From: Arthrinium phaeospermum
Lineage: Eukaryota > Ascomycota > Sordariomycetes > Amphisphaeriales > Apiosporaceae
Assembly: GCA_006503535.1 (NCBI GenBank)
Contig: QYRS01000007.1
Coordinates: 1,178,001-1,242,000 of the forward strand
Direction: 5' to 3'
DNA length: 64,000 nucleotides
A program made the translations under genes and the position numbers. A model generated the notes under the pieces. That model was not told the origin of the DNA. It saw only the letters and a list, made by a program, of their open reading frames with translations, and did no database searches. Positions 44,860-57,213 of this stretch are shown in pieces. Numbering within the stretch: the first letter of the stretch is position 1; every line of letters starts with the position of its first letter.

Positions 44860-45945
44860 TTACAAGACGGTTCCGAATCCAAACGTCTGCTTGATGCTGC
44901 GGATATAGTACTCGTTCCAGTTGCGCTTCGTGACGTCCTCCTGGCCAACGGGAACGCCAGTCCATGTGACCTTCATGTTGGTAACGCCGTCAGAGTCGTT
45001 CTGGTCGAACTCAATGGTCTGCTTGGAGAAGTGACCAGCAGGCCATTGGTTCAGGCGCCAAGTCTGAACAATCTTGGTGGGCGCGAGCTCGACAAACTCT
45101 CCCGAGACGTTGCCATCAAACAGCTCGAACTTAGCACCCTTCTGAGCACCTTCGAATTTCTTCGGAGGGGCACGAGTGAAGGCGGCAATTCGCTGAGGAT
45201 CGGTAAAGGTCTGGTACAGCTGGTCGGCCGTGGTCTTGAACTCCTCGGTCTCAACAAGCGTAGTAGTGTTCACCACACCACCCTTGTTGTCCTGGGCAGC
45301 AGCGGCCGCGCCGGCGCTGCCTGCCTTGGGAGCAGAGACATGTTGCTTGGGAGTGGAGAAGCCGCTGGACGGGTTGGAACCAGGCTGGTGCTGGATGTCC
45401 TTGCCATGCTCAGCAATCAAAGCAGGCGTGAGCTTCTTAAGCTGCTCGACCAATTGCGGCTTGAGCTGGGATCGGATGAGGTCTCGCACGGGTTGCTTTT
45501 CAGCCGACTCCGAGTGGATGGTGAGGTCCTCGATCTGGAGACAGATAAGCCACCGGCCAATTTTACGACTACTACTACAAGACATGCACTTACCACAATC
45601 TGTTCATCATCATGTGTGACTTCCGGGACGGTGAACGTGCCCGAAACGTCCTCTACGCCAGGAGCGTTGCCTTGACTTGGTCAGTCCCGACACGACAACC
45701 AAATGACAGCTATCAAACATACCAGAGAACTCTAACACCAGCTTGACGTCGTAATAGGTAATCACCTTGCCCTTACGCTGACTGACGTTGACGTCGCCAT
45801 CAGCACTGACGACCTTGCTGATCTTGACATTGACATCTCCCTGCTCAGCCGCAACATCTACCAAGTTCTTGTTGAACCAATCTCTTGCCCACTCAATAAC
45901 ATCCTTGTCGACCCAGTGCCAGTTGTTGGGGTTGTGCAGAGCCAT
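44860..45945 (-). CDS. AHA1: AHA1, activator of Hsp90 ATPase
   Basis: Exons 45945..45723, 45670..45594 and 45534..44860 give 324 aa, the normal length for the family. The N-terminus MALHNPNNWHWVDKDVIEWA carries the conserved NxNNWHW motif that contacts the Hsp90 middle domain. The N-terminal domain runs to about 150 (IEDLTIHSESAEKQPVRDLI), then comes a Ser/Ala/Gly-rich linker, then the Bet v 1-like AHSA1 domain from about 190 (ETEEFKTTADQLYQTFTDP, GNVSGEFVELAP, IVQTWRLNQWPAGHFS). It stimulates the ATPase cycle of Hsp90 in the cytosol and so helps client-protein folding. It is a housekeeping gene and a useful anchor for synteny. Junctions restore LEFSGNAPGVEDVSG and DEQIVIEDLT. Confidence 0.96.
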
Positions 45946-48900
45946 GGTGAAAAATCGAATAGGGAAGAATCGTAATGGAGAGGTGGTGACCTATGTAGAG
46001 CAGTGTTAGCTGGAGTCCCGCCAATTCAATTCTGCAACATAGTGGTTTGGGTTGTATGATATCAGAGAGAGGTCGTAGACCAAAGCATTGTGGTCATCAA
46101 AGGAGGGAGTACAAGTAACCCTATGACTGGTGCCAGCTGGGTTCTCATCATGTAAAAGGAAAAGTCTACATATCGAGAGGATATGCAGAGGGATAGCATA
46201 GCAGAGCGACTTACCGAACAAGGAGCTGCTGACGGTCGGGTCAGATCAGTTTGGTTCAAGAGCAGTGGTGGTTTCTCAGCAACCTTCACAGTCTGTTTGG
46301 GACTCCCAAGATGTAGGAAAGGCAATTGACTTTGTAGCTTGTAGAAGGCGGCTGAGGGGGCACGAGGCCACGAGGAGAAGAAGAGAAGGGAAGAAGAGGA
46401 TGGAAGGGCAGAGAGGAAAGGTGAGGGAAAGATCTAGAAAATCCATCACGCCAAACCAAGGCTGCGAGAGCTGTGGCCCCTCTCTGTCTGTAGGCCTGAG
46501 CCCTGGATTGGCTAGACCCCTCCAGCCCCCACTAACGAGATGCATCTAACCGCATTCAGCTGATAAGACACCCCCAATTCATAGCAGCTGGCCAGCCTCG
46601 CTACTACTATCTGCTAAGAACACCGTGGGAAGGCATTGCAGAGCTTCGGCAGTCGTTCAGCCCATATGTACGATGGGATGTGTCTAGCTCGCGTCAAATG
46701 GCAGAAATTCCATTCGAATTTGGCTTCTCAGAATGGAAGAAAACTTTTGCTCAATGAAAATTTCCTGGCCCCGTTTTATATTTCGAAAACGACAACTCGG
46801 ACCGACTGATTACCCTGATTGCCTTCTTATCCGTTGAATTTTGAGACAGGCATTCGTTGTGCTGCTGATCAAATGAGATGCCCTGGTGGGCTCCTAAAGC
46901 CAGCATAGGGTGGATGGCATAGTATTTTCTGCATGCGAATATATGAGCTCACAGCTGATCAAGACTGCAAGCTGTGCTTCTATTTCACAAAATTCATCAC
47001 AGCTTTCCACGTCTCGCACGTTGAGAACAAGAACAGCTTGGTTGATCATTTCGGTTGGCACCCCGGCCAGCTAGGCACGGACACGAATAACGGAGCACGC
47101 TCCGTTCATCCAAAAAATCCGTGTCCATCCCGCGTTGCTGCTTGGTTGAAGAACTGTACTTCTATATATAGAAAGCTCTTTCTATGTATCCTTATCCCCA
47201 ATGTTGATACATCGGTTTTGTCTTCAATGCTCAGGGCCAACGGCCAAGGGACCAGGGCTTCTGCCTGCCCAAGTCAAAATCCGATGGCAACATTTAACGA
47301 TGAATGGCCGAACTGCCTGGCCCGCATCTACAACTATCTCAGTTAACCATGCGTAGTAACCTGACTTATCTGAGATTGGAATGTGACAGTTGTACGGAGT
47401 AAGGAATGCTAAATATATTCCTCTCGCCGTACACCGGCTCAACCCCCGCTGCTATCGACGTTGCTCTTCCTGGCCAATGAGCTCGGGATGTGGGGAGAGA
47501 TCTTGGTCCAGCCATGGGTCAATATTGTCAACTGCCGCCCATGGCCCTCTATATTTGGCACACTGGCAGGTAGGGCTGATAAACATGGCGGCCACTCAGG
47601 GCACTGCAAGCAAGGCGACGAAGGGGGCTTCAAGGGGCAAAACCACCACCCCTGGTGAATAAGCAAGCCGAAAGGTTCGGGAAACGCAAGATCCGTGGTT
47701 AGCTACAGTTTCACTGTTATTTAAAGAGAGGAAAAGCGGGATGAGATATACTAGCATGAGTTCGGGGACATGTCCGTCAATATATGTGAGGCTCTCATGG
47801 TGCAAGGCTCCTGTGGTAATGGAACTCCAAGCTTAGCTCCCGGGCATGACTGCATTGGGCTTGCATACCCGCCGCCGCGCGAATACATGAAATCGAGGCG
47901 GGATACATTAGTCCTGTAGTGTAGAATGGGTATATTACCATTGATTAAGCGTCTGGTCAGCACTCAATGTTGGTCGTTGTTGGTTGGGGGTTACTTCGCA
48001 TGACATGGCGAGAAGTGCAATGCGTTCTCGAAGTCCGAGTTGCAACCCTACTAAGTAATTGACCCCCTCCCTTTAGTGCCCTGAGCGGGTTCGCGGGGGC
48101 TTGGGGGGTAAATTCCAGCAGCCAATTGCCGTCGCCCAGCTGTACAGGGGTAATGGAGCCTGTAAGCGCCGGCAGCCATCAGCCCAATTGGAAGGGAGTC
48201 TTGTGAGCTGTGAGAGGGCCTGGCGAGAAGAGTCTAACTGCGAGGGACATAGTGGTAGTGATCCAAATATAGATCCCAGTCTCCACCACCTTGCTCTGGC
48301 GAATACCATTGACAAGATGCCGACCAACAGCCCATCCTCTCTCTTGGCCCCCGGTCCTTTCTCCCGCCTCCCTCCTTTTGATCGCTGATCGCGCTCCATT
48401 TCTTGTGTAACGAAGACAGGCAACAGGGCTAGAGGCCCAAAGGGGCAGACTCTGTGGTTTTGTACGGAGTTTTTTGCCTACAACGGACTGACTCGCATGT
48501 GCATGCCAAAAGGCGGTCCGGCCAGGAGGGCAGTTGGCGAGCTGGCCTCGGCGTCGCCTACTTGTACAATACGAATTGACGGTTCTAGACAGCCCGGCAC
48601 TTCACACTTTAGGACGCCGATGCCTGCCCATCCTGATGCCACTGTCTAGACGCATGACTGGACTTGCATGAGTACCGTCGTATTTTGCTTCCTTTGTCGG
48701 CTAAGCTAGACGACTAGTCTTCAACAGTCCCATATTTGTGACCAACATCGCAGAGTGCTTGAGTGGTGATTGAGAGGGGCAAAGTCGCTCAATCTGTACC
48801 CATTTACTGCCCTCTTCGGTGTTGATCCCGCATGCAAGTGTGCGCGTTCTTGGCGGGCATGTACGTGAAGAGGAACCTTCATGCAGCCAGCGACCGGGAT

Positions 48901-49292
48901 GTCAGGGACTAGATCGTTTGCTGTCTTCCCGCCTATTCAGTGGTTTGATCTCAATTTAACCTCTGTCCTGCATCCAATTCTCTCTTTTTGTCCCTCCTGC
49001 GCCAGTGTTACCCGCGTCGAATCTTCGACCTTGTCACGACTTCCTATCACCGCCCCTATCACGACTTCCATCAGCAATTGACGGGTAATGCATGCCGCCA
49101 TCTGAAGCAGCTCTCTCCACGTCTGCGCTGTATAGCAAGAGGCCATTCCCTCTGGTCGGAACATATCGGCGGCGGCTGGTAGTTCCGGAAACTCTTCGCG
49201 ACACTCCGGATTGATCCCCGCGCCGTTTGGTTGACGACCGTCTTGTCCATTCCAGGCGGTCACAACCGGTGCCTTCTTTTTGACGACTGAAG
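45946..49292. other. Gene-free stretch of 3.3 kb
   Basis: No gene could be supported; ORFs are short and without domain similarity. It contains the AHA1 upstream region and the promoter of the gene starting at 49293. A purine-rich tract lies at 46370-46440. Confidence 0.5.
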
Positions 49293-52200
49293 ATGAGTAC
49301 CAGTCGCGACTCGACTTCGCGGCTTCGTCAGACGCTCAATCCACTACTGACGACCTCACTGGGAGGGACATATGGCCAACAAACGCCCCATTCCGCCATC
49401 TCGGTGTCTTCGCCTTATGCCTATTCGTCAGCCCACACCTCTATGAGTTCCATACAGCCATACAATCCCCAGGAATGGGCGCCATCTCCTGCCGTGGGTC
49501 CAGAACGGACACACCAATTCCCCCCGCCTGAGCCTCAATGTAAGTCCACCAAATCACGTTTGCCTAACTACTTGCTGGATGCTGATGTACCGCCAGCATC
49601 GCCACTTCCACCTCCCCCATATTCCCCACCGCGCAGCCAGAGACCCGTGAGCGCAGCTTTTGAGTCCACTCCAGCCAACATATCTGCTCCGCGGGTACCT
49701 GCTAGCAATTTGCACAGGCCGTCACCGGAGCCGCCGAACAATCAGAACTTCCCACCACCGCCAAATGCCGGTGGCCGAGGTGCGTCGCGGGAGCGGCGTT
49801 TTGGTCTTCCATCGTTCTCGAGGCGTCGGGAACGGGAAACCTCTGAAGCTGTAACACCACCCGATACTCACCAGCATGCGCCTATGCCAAGGCCAGCGCC
49901 GCTCTCTCTACATATACCACACAGGCTTGAGCGATCTGACACAGATTCTTCGGCGCTTCCACCAAGCGCGCGGCGAGCTACATCGGCAAGTGCAGTCGAA
50001 ACGCCCACGTCGGCTCGATCACGCTCCACGTCACAATCACGATGGGGGCCGGGTTACCACTGCCTCCCCCTCCGCCGGGGCCGCCTCCGTCAAATTCCAG
50101 GTCTCAGAGTCTAAATCGGACAACCGAACCGATTGCATCACCGCCCACGAGGCGCCCGGTACCGGAGGGCATCACGGCACTTGGTCCCGTACCGCCTACA
50201 CCGGCAGATTGGAACGAACATGACCGTCAGCCAAACGGCAAACAGCCCCAGCCCGTCTTGAATATCGATACGTCGAGTGCTGCTACATCTCCACAACCTC
50301 CCGAATCCGCCTCGGCTTCTAGTTCTGCGGGCGGGCAGTTATCGAGGAACGGGGCTGTGAGACTCGAGAAGACTCTGCGTGAAAGACGAGCGGAGAGTCG
50401 CACGAGACCTGGTACCAGTGACTCCAGTGCCGGCATTCAGCCACTATCTGATATCCTTACTTCACATGGGGCTCATCCCTCCCGGCTCTCCGGGCACAAA
50501 GGTCCATACAGTGGTGGACGGACGGGCCAAGATACGCCGGGCACAGGCAGTCGGGCTGGAGAACATCGTATTGATTCCCGTCTTTCAACGCCACACCGCT
50601 CAGCGGGGTTACCTCCGGAAACTCCCACGCCGCCCTTTTCTCCGCTGCCTCACAAAATGTATCCCATAACGCCTCACACCCATCCAATGGCACCCAAGGC
50701 CTTGCCAACACCGCCTCCGCAAAGCCGCTCTGCCTCAAGCTCTAGCGCACGACCAGACATGCTGAATTCAACCGGGAGCCTGGCGGGGATGCTGAATTCC
50801 ACACCGGTGACCAAGCATGCCGTCGTCAGCCAGACAGCAGACCAGTTCTGTACCGCGACGATTGAGCGCTTCCAAGCCTTTGCTCGACAAGAGGCAACCG
50901 CAGCTTCAGATGCTGACCGGGTGAAGTTGTTTGCTGAATTCTTTGTCAGCGAGTCCAGGATTCGACGGGAAAGGTACAATTCCGCCATTGGGGCCATGGG
51001 TTCCGAGATTTTCGATCTGACGCGGGACCTATTCCGTCCCATGCGGACCAGGCGGGACTCCAACACATCACAAACGAGCGACTTGGCACCTCCAATGTCG
51101 GAATCCAGATCGCACCGCAACTCGATGAATTCCGTCTTTGGGCGGGAAGTTGCGCAACAACAATCACACTCTGCGCCCGCCTCGGCCGGTATCCCCGTTT
51201 CTCCAAGTGGTGGCCCTTCGAACAGCACTAATTGGCAATCGAACTCTAACTTCATGCCCTCGCTGTCGCCTATCCTTAGTATGAGCATCAGCGAGGCTCC
51301 TGACGAGAATAGCTCTCGAGGGCGGACGGCAAGCCGTTGGTGGGAGGCTGACTCCACTGGCGACCCATCACAGCGGCTCGAAAGATCCAAGCGAGAATCC
51401 AAGTACATGGGGGTGCCAAAGGAAGCTCGCGAAGCACTCCAATGGCGCGACGGACCAACTGATGGGGCCGGCCCTGCAAGCTCCAGCGCCTATGAGCTAT
51501 CTAGCGAATACCCCCCGGAGAAAGTTGGTTGGCACGAGGGAGAACAATCCCAAACCCCGCAGCCATTTAGGAACTCTTTATTATCTCTACCGCCATCAGC
51601 GCCGACCACGCCTAGCCCGTCCCACCTGGACGTCTCTCGCCTTGTGACGTTGCCACCACCTTACCCACGGCACCACCCTGCTGTTAATAATAACCATCCT
51701 GAGCTGACCTCCATTCGTACTACTGTACGCTCTTTAAGCGATATGACACAGCTCCAAGAGACCAAAGAGCACTTCAAGCAGGATAGCCAGAAGATCCGAG
51801 AGGAGGCCGCTGAAGCTGCCAACCAACGGCGAAAGGCCCTGCGTGTAAACCTGCACCAAGAAATCAGCAGCGGTAACATGTCCTACGGCGAGGCCGCTGC
51901 TATTGAAGCCGACTCGAATGAGACTGAGCAAGTGCAAGCGAAAGACCTGGACAAGCAAGAATTTGAACGTTTCCAGTCAGAGGTGGTCAGACCCCTCAAC
52001 GAGATGCTTACGACGCGCATTGCGAAGGCTACCTCCCTGTTCAATGAGTTACGGTCTCGACTATTCGTTGATACCCACGCCTCAGACCCGAACCTTCCTC
52101 AGGAAGAAGGAGACGAGCAACCTGAATTACTCGAGAAGCTGACACTTTTGAAATGGATCTTTGAAGCACGCGAGTCATTACACAGAGATGTGTATGACCT

Positions 52201-52897
52201 ATTAAGTGAGCGCAATGATCGATATCGCGACATCATCGTAACGCCGTACCAACAAGCGGGCAATGAAGAGAAAGCCGCCACGGCCATCAACTTCTTTGCC
52301 AAAGACGCGGCCACGCGGAGTCTAGCCTTTGCCAACGAGGTGCTGCAGCGAACCTGCGAGTTCCGAGACGTGGTATCCGAGAATGTCGAGCGCGGTGTCG
52401 ACATGCAGCTCAATGCTTTCTGGGATATTGCAACGCCCCTTAAGAGTCTCCTGGAGAAGATCCCGCCTGTCGTGGACGAGCGCTTCCACATCCACATCCC
52501 GCCGACCGAGTACGATGAGACCCCGAGTTATCACCAGCACCCGCTGCAGTACCTGTTCAGCCTCCTGCTCCACGCCGAGAAGAGCACGTACCAGTTCATC
52601 GAGAGCCAGACCAACCTCCTGTGCCTGCTGCATGAGGTGAAAGAGGCCATCCTGATAGCCCGGTCCAAGGTCAAGGAGGCCGAAGGGCGCGAGCAGCACG
52701 TTGTGGACGACGAGCGACGTCATGAGCAAGAGCAGGAGACCGAGGACCTCAAGGAGAAGGTCCGCGTCGTCCACGATCAGTGGGAGGGCGCGCTCGGTGA
52801 CGCCATGACCGGTGTCAAGGAGCGAGTCGGCGAGTGGCTGTTGAGCACCGGCGGCTGGGACGAAAGCCTCGAGGACGGCGGCGTTGGTGCGTGCTAA
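49293..52897 (+). CDS. Large Pro/Ser-rich coiled-coil protein (frame break at a G run)
   Basis: The model is exon 49293..49539, a 57-base intron (GTAAGT, CTAAC, CAG) that is a multiple of three, and exon 49597..52897, about 1182 aa if one base is missing near 50043-50047. There the frame coding TSARSRSTSQSRWGPG stops making sense and the next frame continues with GLPLPPPPPGPPPSNS; one more G in the run would join them, and the total is then divisible by three. The N-terminal half is disordered (Pro, Ser, polyproline). The C-terminal half is helical: ADQFCTATIERFQAFARQEA, a coiled coil around QETKEHFKQDSQKIREEA, then a long ordered part to AKDLDKQEFERFQSEV and beyond, ending in a charged helix. 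No enzyme motif is visible. The family is unknown; a scaffold role is a guess. Confidence 0.75.
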
Positions 52898-54539
52898 GCA
52901 ATTGGTGATACCACCCAAAGAGGGGGAGAGAGAGGGCGACTTTTTGCATGTTTTCTGTTTTTGTTTTCTGCCGGTCGTCAAGTCCGTAAGAAGACTGGCT
53001 TGACTGGCTCACTACATGTGATACCCCTTTGTTGTTGAAGACGGATATAAAAACTGTCTTGTTTGAAGTGCGAACGAATGAATGTCTGGATATCGGATGT
53101 AGAAGGCCTTTTTACTACTGTCACTGTTAGATCGCAGATGCGGTTGGAGATCTCGGGATCGCGGGAGTGGAGGTTGTGTGCAATATCTCGTCAACTACAT
53201 CTTTTGATAACTCTCTAATTTGGTGTCACTCTTGCCATGTGATGGTCATGATGTTCAAGCTTGCAAAAACGATCTATGTTTTGTGTATGCCGACTACTGC
53301 AGGGCCCCTTGTGGGTATTGTACTGTAGGGTCTCCGAACTTCTGTCCGAAGTACCTAACAACATCGGACGTCTGTCGTCGGCACCGGACCTTGAATTAAA
53401 GTTTCCTCGTCTTATGTGTCCATCCCAGCTGGGTCTCGGCCGAATCCGAGTTCGATCTGTTTTGCTACTGCTTACTTACATCTAACGCGGCAGCTATAAG
53501 CTGTGCCATTGCCCGGGACTGGAGACCAGGTCATCTCGAACAAGGATATCCTACATTGCAGCTCTCGTGGGTACTTGGCGTAGCATTCCACGTCAGCAGC
53601 TGACTGGGAGGATACTACCTAGTTGAAGTGTGCCATTGGGACAGGGATAATGGGACATGTCATGTCGTCTCTGTCGCACGGGGTGCCTAGCAAGGCGTCA
53701 GCAGCCCCTTGCTTCCCTTTTCCCGCTTGTTGGGCTTTCTCGGAGTTATGCTAAGATACGACAGGCTATGAGCTTGAAGTCGCGGTCCGCTCAATCAGGG
53801 GTCGCTTTCAGCCCCTCCTCCCGCCCAATTTGATGGAAGACGACTACCCAATGGTGTGATCTCAGAAGGTGTGATGCAAGCATGTAAGAATGCCTTTTAC
53901 TAATACCAAGACTCCTTCGCTCGATAATTCCTAGGATTGATTGCTTTCTGGCCGCCGCTGCTCAATTTGGGGGTCGTGGGACACCCACGTGGGCCTTGCT
54001 GTCGTGGCCCATGGATGGTCAGATGTCAACTCGAGTCAAGATCACAGCTTGGCCCCCGTTGCACTAATTACATGGTCCGATTACGGCCCATACTACTCGT
54101 ATCCACCACGATCCTTAATCAAGATCTAAACTGTCGTATCGTATCAATCAATGAGTACTTTCGGCATTCGCAGGAGTCGAGAGAAATGAACGACACCCAT
54201 ATTGACTTGTTCAGTTGTCAACCCACTGCAGCGTTAGGGCTGGAACCTGGTAAGGCTTTCGCCATACGAGAAGGGGCTGTCACATCACATCGAACAAATA
54301 GACATGCGTGTGGCATCATAGCTTTGCTGTGGTCGATGAGACCAGTACTGAATTGAAATAAAGTTCGTCGCTAAGTCTTTGTGGAAAACGCCCTCGCGCG
54401 ACAAGTGGAAGGTCTCCCACGCCGAGGGCTCCTTCATGGTATCATGTACATACAAGCCAGCTCTTCAATGTAACGCCCCGTCTCTCTCGTGTAGATAGAT
54501 TATCCTTCACCGTTCCCCATTCCTCGTCCTCTTCTGCGT
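52898..54539. other. Gene-free stretch of 1.6 kb
   Basis: This holds the 3' ends of two convergent genes and spacer. No gene, RNA or repeat was recognised. Confidence 0.5.
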
Positions 54540-55179
54540 TTACAGAGCGAAAGCCACGACGGCGGCAGCCAGGCCGGCACCAGCCATGTTGCGGCCAGCG
54601 CCGGCGGGCGTCGGGGTCGCGGTCGAGGCGGCGTGGGATGCGGTGGCAGTGATGTCGCCGTAGACCGAGGTGGCCTTGGCGCTGGCCGTGGACAGGGCGC
54701 CGCCGATCTTGGTGGACGCGTCTGAGGCGAGGGAGCTGACGGCGCTGCCGACTTGGGCACCGCCGACCTTGGCGCAGATCTTGCCGGAGGTCTCGAGGAT
54801 TTCTAAGGAGAGAAGAGAGTCAGCATGTTGGGTCTTCACGAGGTCGTCACAGTTCTAGATGAGTTTGGTTGGGAAGGAGCCCGTGTCTATGCGCTTGCTT
54901 GCTCGCGTAGGCGGCAAGCAGAATAGGATCAGAAATGGTATGGTACGTACTGCTGAAGTCATCGTTCTCGCAGTTAATGATGCAAGGGGTGGCCTTCTCG
55001 GTCAGGTCGTCAATCTTGCCGCACTGGCACTTGTTGTCGGAGGTGTCGCAACCAATCTGCTTGGATGCATCGTCCAGGCACTTCTTGGTGCAGGCGGGGA
55101 TCTGGGCGACGAGCTCCTGAATGGTCTCGGCGGCGGCGAGGGCCACGAAGGCGGAGAGGACGATGGTCTTGAACTGCAT
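54540..55179 (-). CDS. CFEM-domain GPI-anchored surface protein
   Basis: Exons 55179..54951 and 54802..54540 give 163 aa. The N-terminus MQFKTIVLSAFVALAAAETI is a signal peptide. The CFEM domain (about 20-90) has its eight cysteines: PAC, KKC, IGC, NKC, QC, TPC, INC, and KIC (the last in exon 2). An Ala/Ser/Thr-rich stalk follows, and the end AGAGLAAAVVAFAL is a hydrophobic tail as expected for a GPI anchor. It is thus likely attached to the outer cell membrane or wall. Members of this family act in haem or iron uptake, wall stability, adhesion or host interaction; which one applies cannot be told. The Asp before Cys that binds haem in some members was not assigned. The intron splits the domain just before the last Cys. 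Confidence 0.92.
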
Positions 55180-56428
55180 TTTGTTGGTAGTTTTGGATCC
55201 GGTGGTGGGTATCGAAAAGATGGGTATTGCGTAAAGAAAGCGGCGCGTATCCAAGATCTGTAGATGTGGTATATGGAGTAGCACTTAAGACGGAAATGGA
55301 TGGTAAATGAGTGTCGGTAGATGACGGAAAATAGATGGAACAAAACTAGAACCCGAACGTGCTTCCACCCGGCCTATTTAACGAAAACGAGTGCGCAGTG
55401 AGGGCTGACCATGGTTGCATAGCCGGCATGATGGGATGGACGCATGGCATTGGCTGGTCTGATACGAATTGGGTTGGGATGCGATGTGATGGTTTTCTGG
55501 GGTGAAGCTGGTGTTCCATCTCGTTTACCCGTTCAGGGGGATCCAGTCTCCTCCCAGGAACCGCTGGGAACCCCTGCAGAAGCGTGCCAGTTTAAGCCTG
55601 ATACGAACAAGCTTCAGTAGACGCACGGGGCGCGTAGCTCAAGGCGGACTAGCGCGGCCTCCTGTGGCCGATCTTAGCTTTCTTCCGCCTTCAGGGGACC
55701 ACGGGACTTGCCCTGGACTACTCCAGATTCTGGCCTGGCGTTGGTGGCCTACAACTGCAAAAGGGCTTGGGGCATCCCATTGATTGCGATGGGCAACACT
55801 GCAGCCTGTCAGAGAGGGGACCTTGGAGGGCACTCATTTGCGACAGCAGACGCCATGACTCGATGGCAGATATGTCATCGTTCGGCAGCATGCAAGGGGG
55901 GTCCTAGTGATGTTTCAGACCTCGTCATTTCGCTCGGCGGCCGAATTACTGCCTCCAACTTGCTTGGCAAATTTATTTGTTACTTTGGCTGCAGTCCGCT
56001 GACTGACTGACTGACCCGACACGATGGGCCAGAACCCAATTGCTTGGTTCATCTCGACAACGACAGACGACGGATCACCATCCCAAATCGATTAGCCAGG
56101 AACCCCTCTGGCACATCCAGTGATGATAGAGCCCATATCAAGGATCCGTGCTTTTTGATGCGAGAAGGGGCCTGCTTACTAGTTGATAAGTACATGTATC
56201 CATGAGCCACTGCATTTCCGCCCTTGTAATTATTACCTTGCCTGGTTCGGAGCTCTATGGATTATTCTCGTCTTTTCTTTTTTCTCCCTGGTTTGTGTAG
56301 AATGGGTCAGTGGCGCTCTAAGTGGCTAGCTGATGAACATGATGGTAAGAACCATTGCTGGCTGCAAGTATGAAGCTTGAAAGCCATTGCCAACATGGCA
56401 ACGCCTTGATAACCAAGTGGCAAGTCAC
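55180..56428. other. Gene-free stretch of 1.25 kb
   Basis: CFEM gene promoter and spacer. A short (GACT)n tract lies near 56000-56013. No gene was recognised. Confidence 0.5.
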
Positions 56429-57213
56429 CTAACAGTACACACCGGTGGAGACTTCATGATATCCTTTCTTGCCAACTTTGAAAGTTAGATCGCTCCTCCA
56501 TTCTTCACCGGTCTTGATCTTGTCCACTGCATGTTGAATGGTATACCGCGGCTGCCAGTCTAGTTCCTGTACGGCCTTGGACGAGTCATAAACCCGATCG
56601 AGCCTCGGCAAGAACCGCCACCCTTTCATTTCAAACACGTCCTTGATGCCAGGCACGCACTCGGTATATACCTCTCCAGCCCCGCTATCCAGCCGCTTCA
56701 GGACCTCAGGATCATTGCAGAACGGCGGCGGCGCGCTGATGACGTACTTTCCCCAGCGAAGGACTCGAGCCTTGCGCATGGCGCACACGCACGCCGACAC
56801 AACGTCGGCAATGTCGACGCGCCGGTAGGCCAGCTCCAGCACCTTGAGGTTCTCATCGCCGTCACCTTCGCCTCCCACGAGCGCACGCCGGTCGGCGTCG
56901 TCGTCCGCCTCGGGGAAGAATCGGCTCGTGCGCAGCACCACCACGGGCAGGCCCGTCTGCGCCTGCACGAGGCGGCACAGATCCTCGGCCGTGCGGTTTG
57001 TGGAGCGTGGCGGCGTGTAGGACGTGCTGGATGGTGGGTAGCGGCGGAAGAGGGATGCGACAAAGTCACGGTCGGCGATGGACCCTATGTGAGTCGTGGT
57101 CTCGGATGCGAGGATATCAATGCCAATGTGTAGCCAAGTGACGGGAGCGAAAGCATCAAGGCGCATCCTAGATGCCCTGCCGAGCCGGTCACGAGGACGT
57201 CGGGACCGCCCAT
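56429..57213 (-). pseudogene. Decayed NAD-dependent epimerase/dehydratase
   Basis: The start MGGPDVLVTGSAGHLG is the NAD-binding Rossmann motif (GxxGxxG-like) of extended short-chain dehydrogenases. The frame then breaks: after SLPSLGYT the family sequence (GIDILASETTTHIGSIAD) continues in another frame near 57107-57112. A second break near 57025 separates SLFRR from TIQHVLHAATLHKPH, which is readable only in the shifted frame. Directly after it the sequence jumps to AEDLCRLVQAQTGLPVVVLR, so about 65-70 residues are lost, including the catalytic YxxxK. From there to the stop (TSRFFPEADD, YRRVDIADVV, GWRFLPRLDRVY, YTIQHAVDKIKTG) the frame is open and well kept. With two shifts and the active-site Tyr/Lys gone it cannot make a working enzyme. 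The deletion cannot be explained by an intron, as no donor is present. Confidence 0.75.

Noticed and set aside
46933..47346. 137-aa plus-strand ORF in the AHA1 to 49293 gap
   Set aside because: Composition is not coding-like, there is no domain, and TATATATAG-type sequence lies within it.
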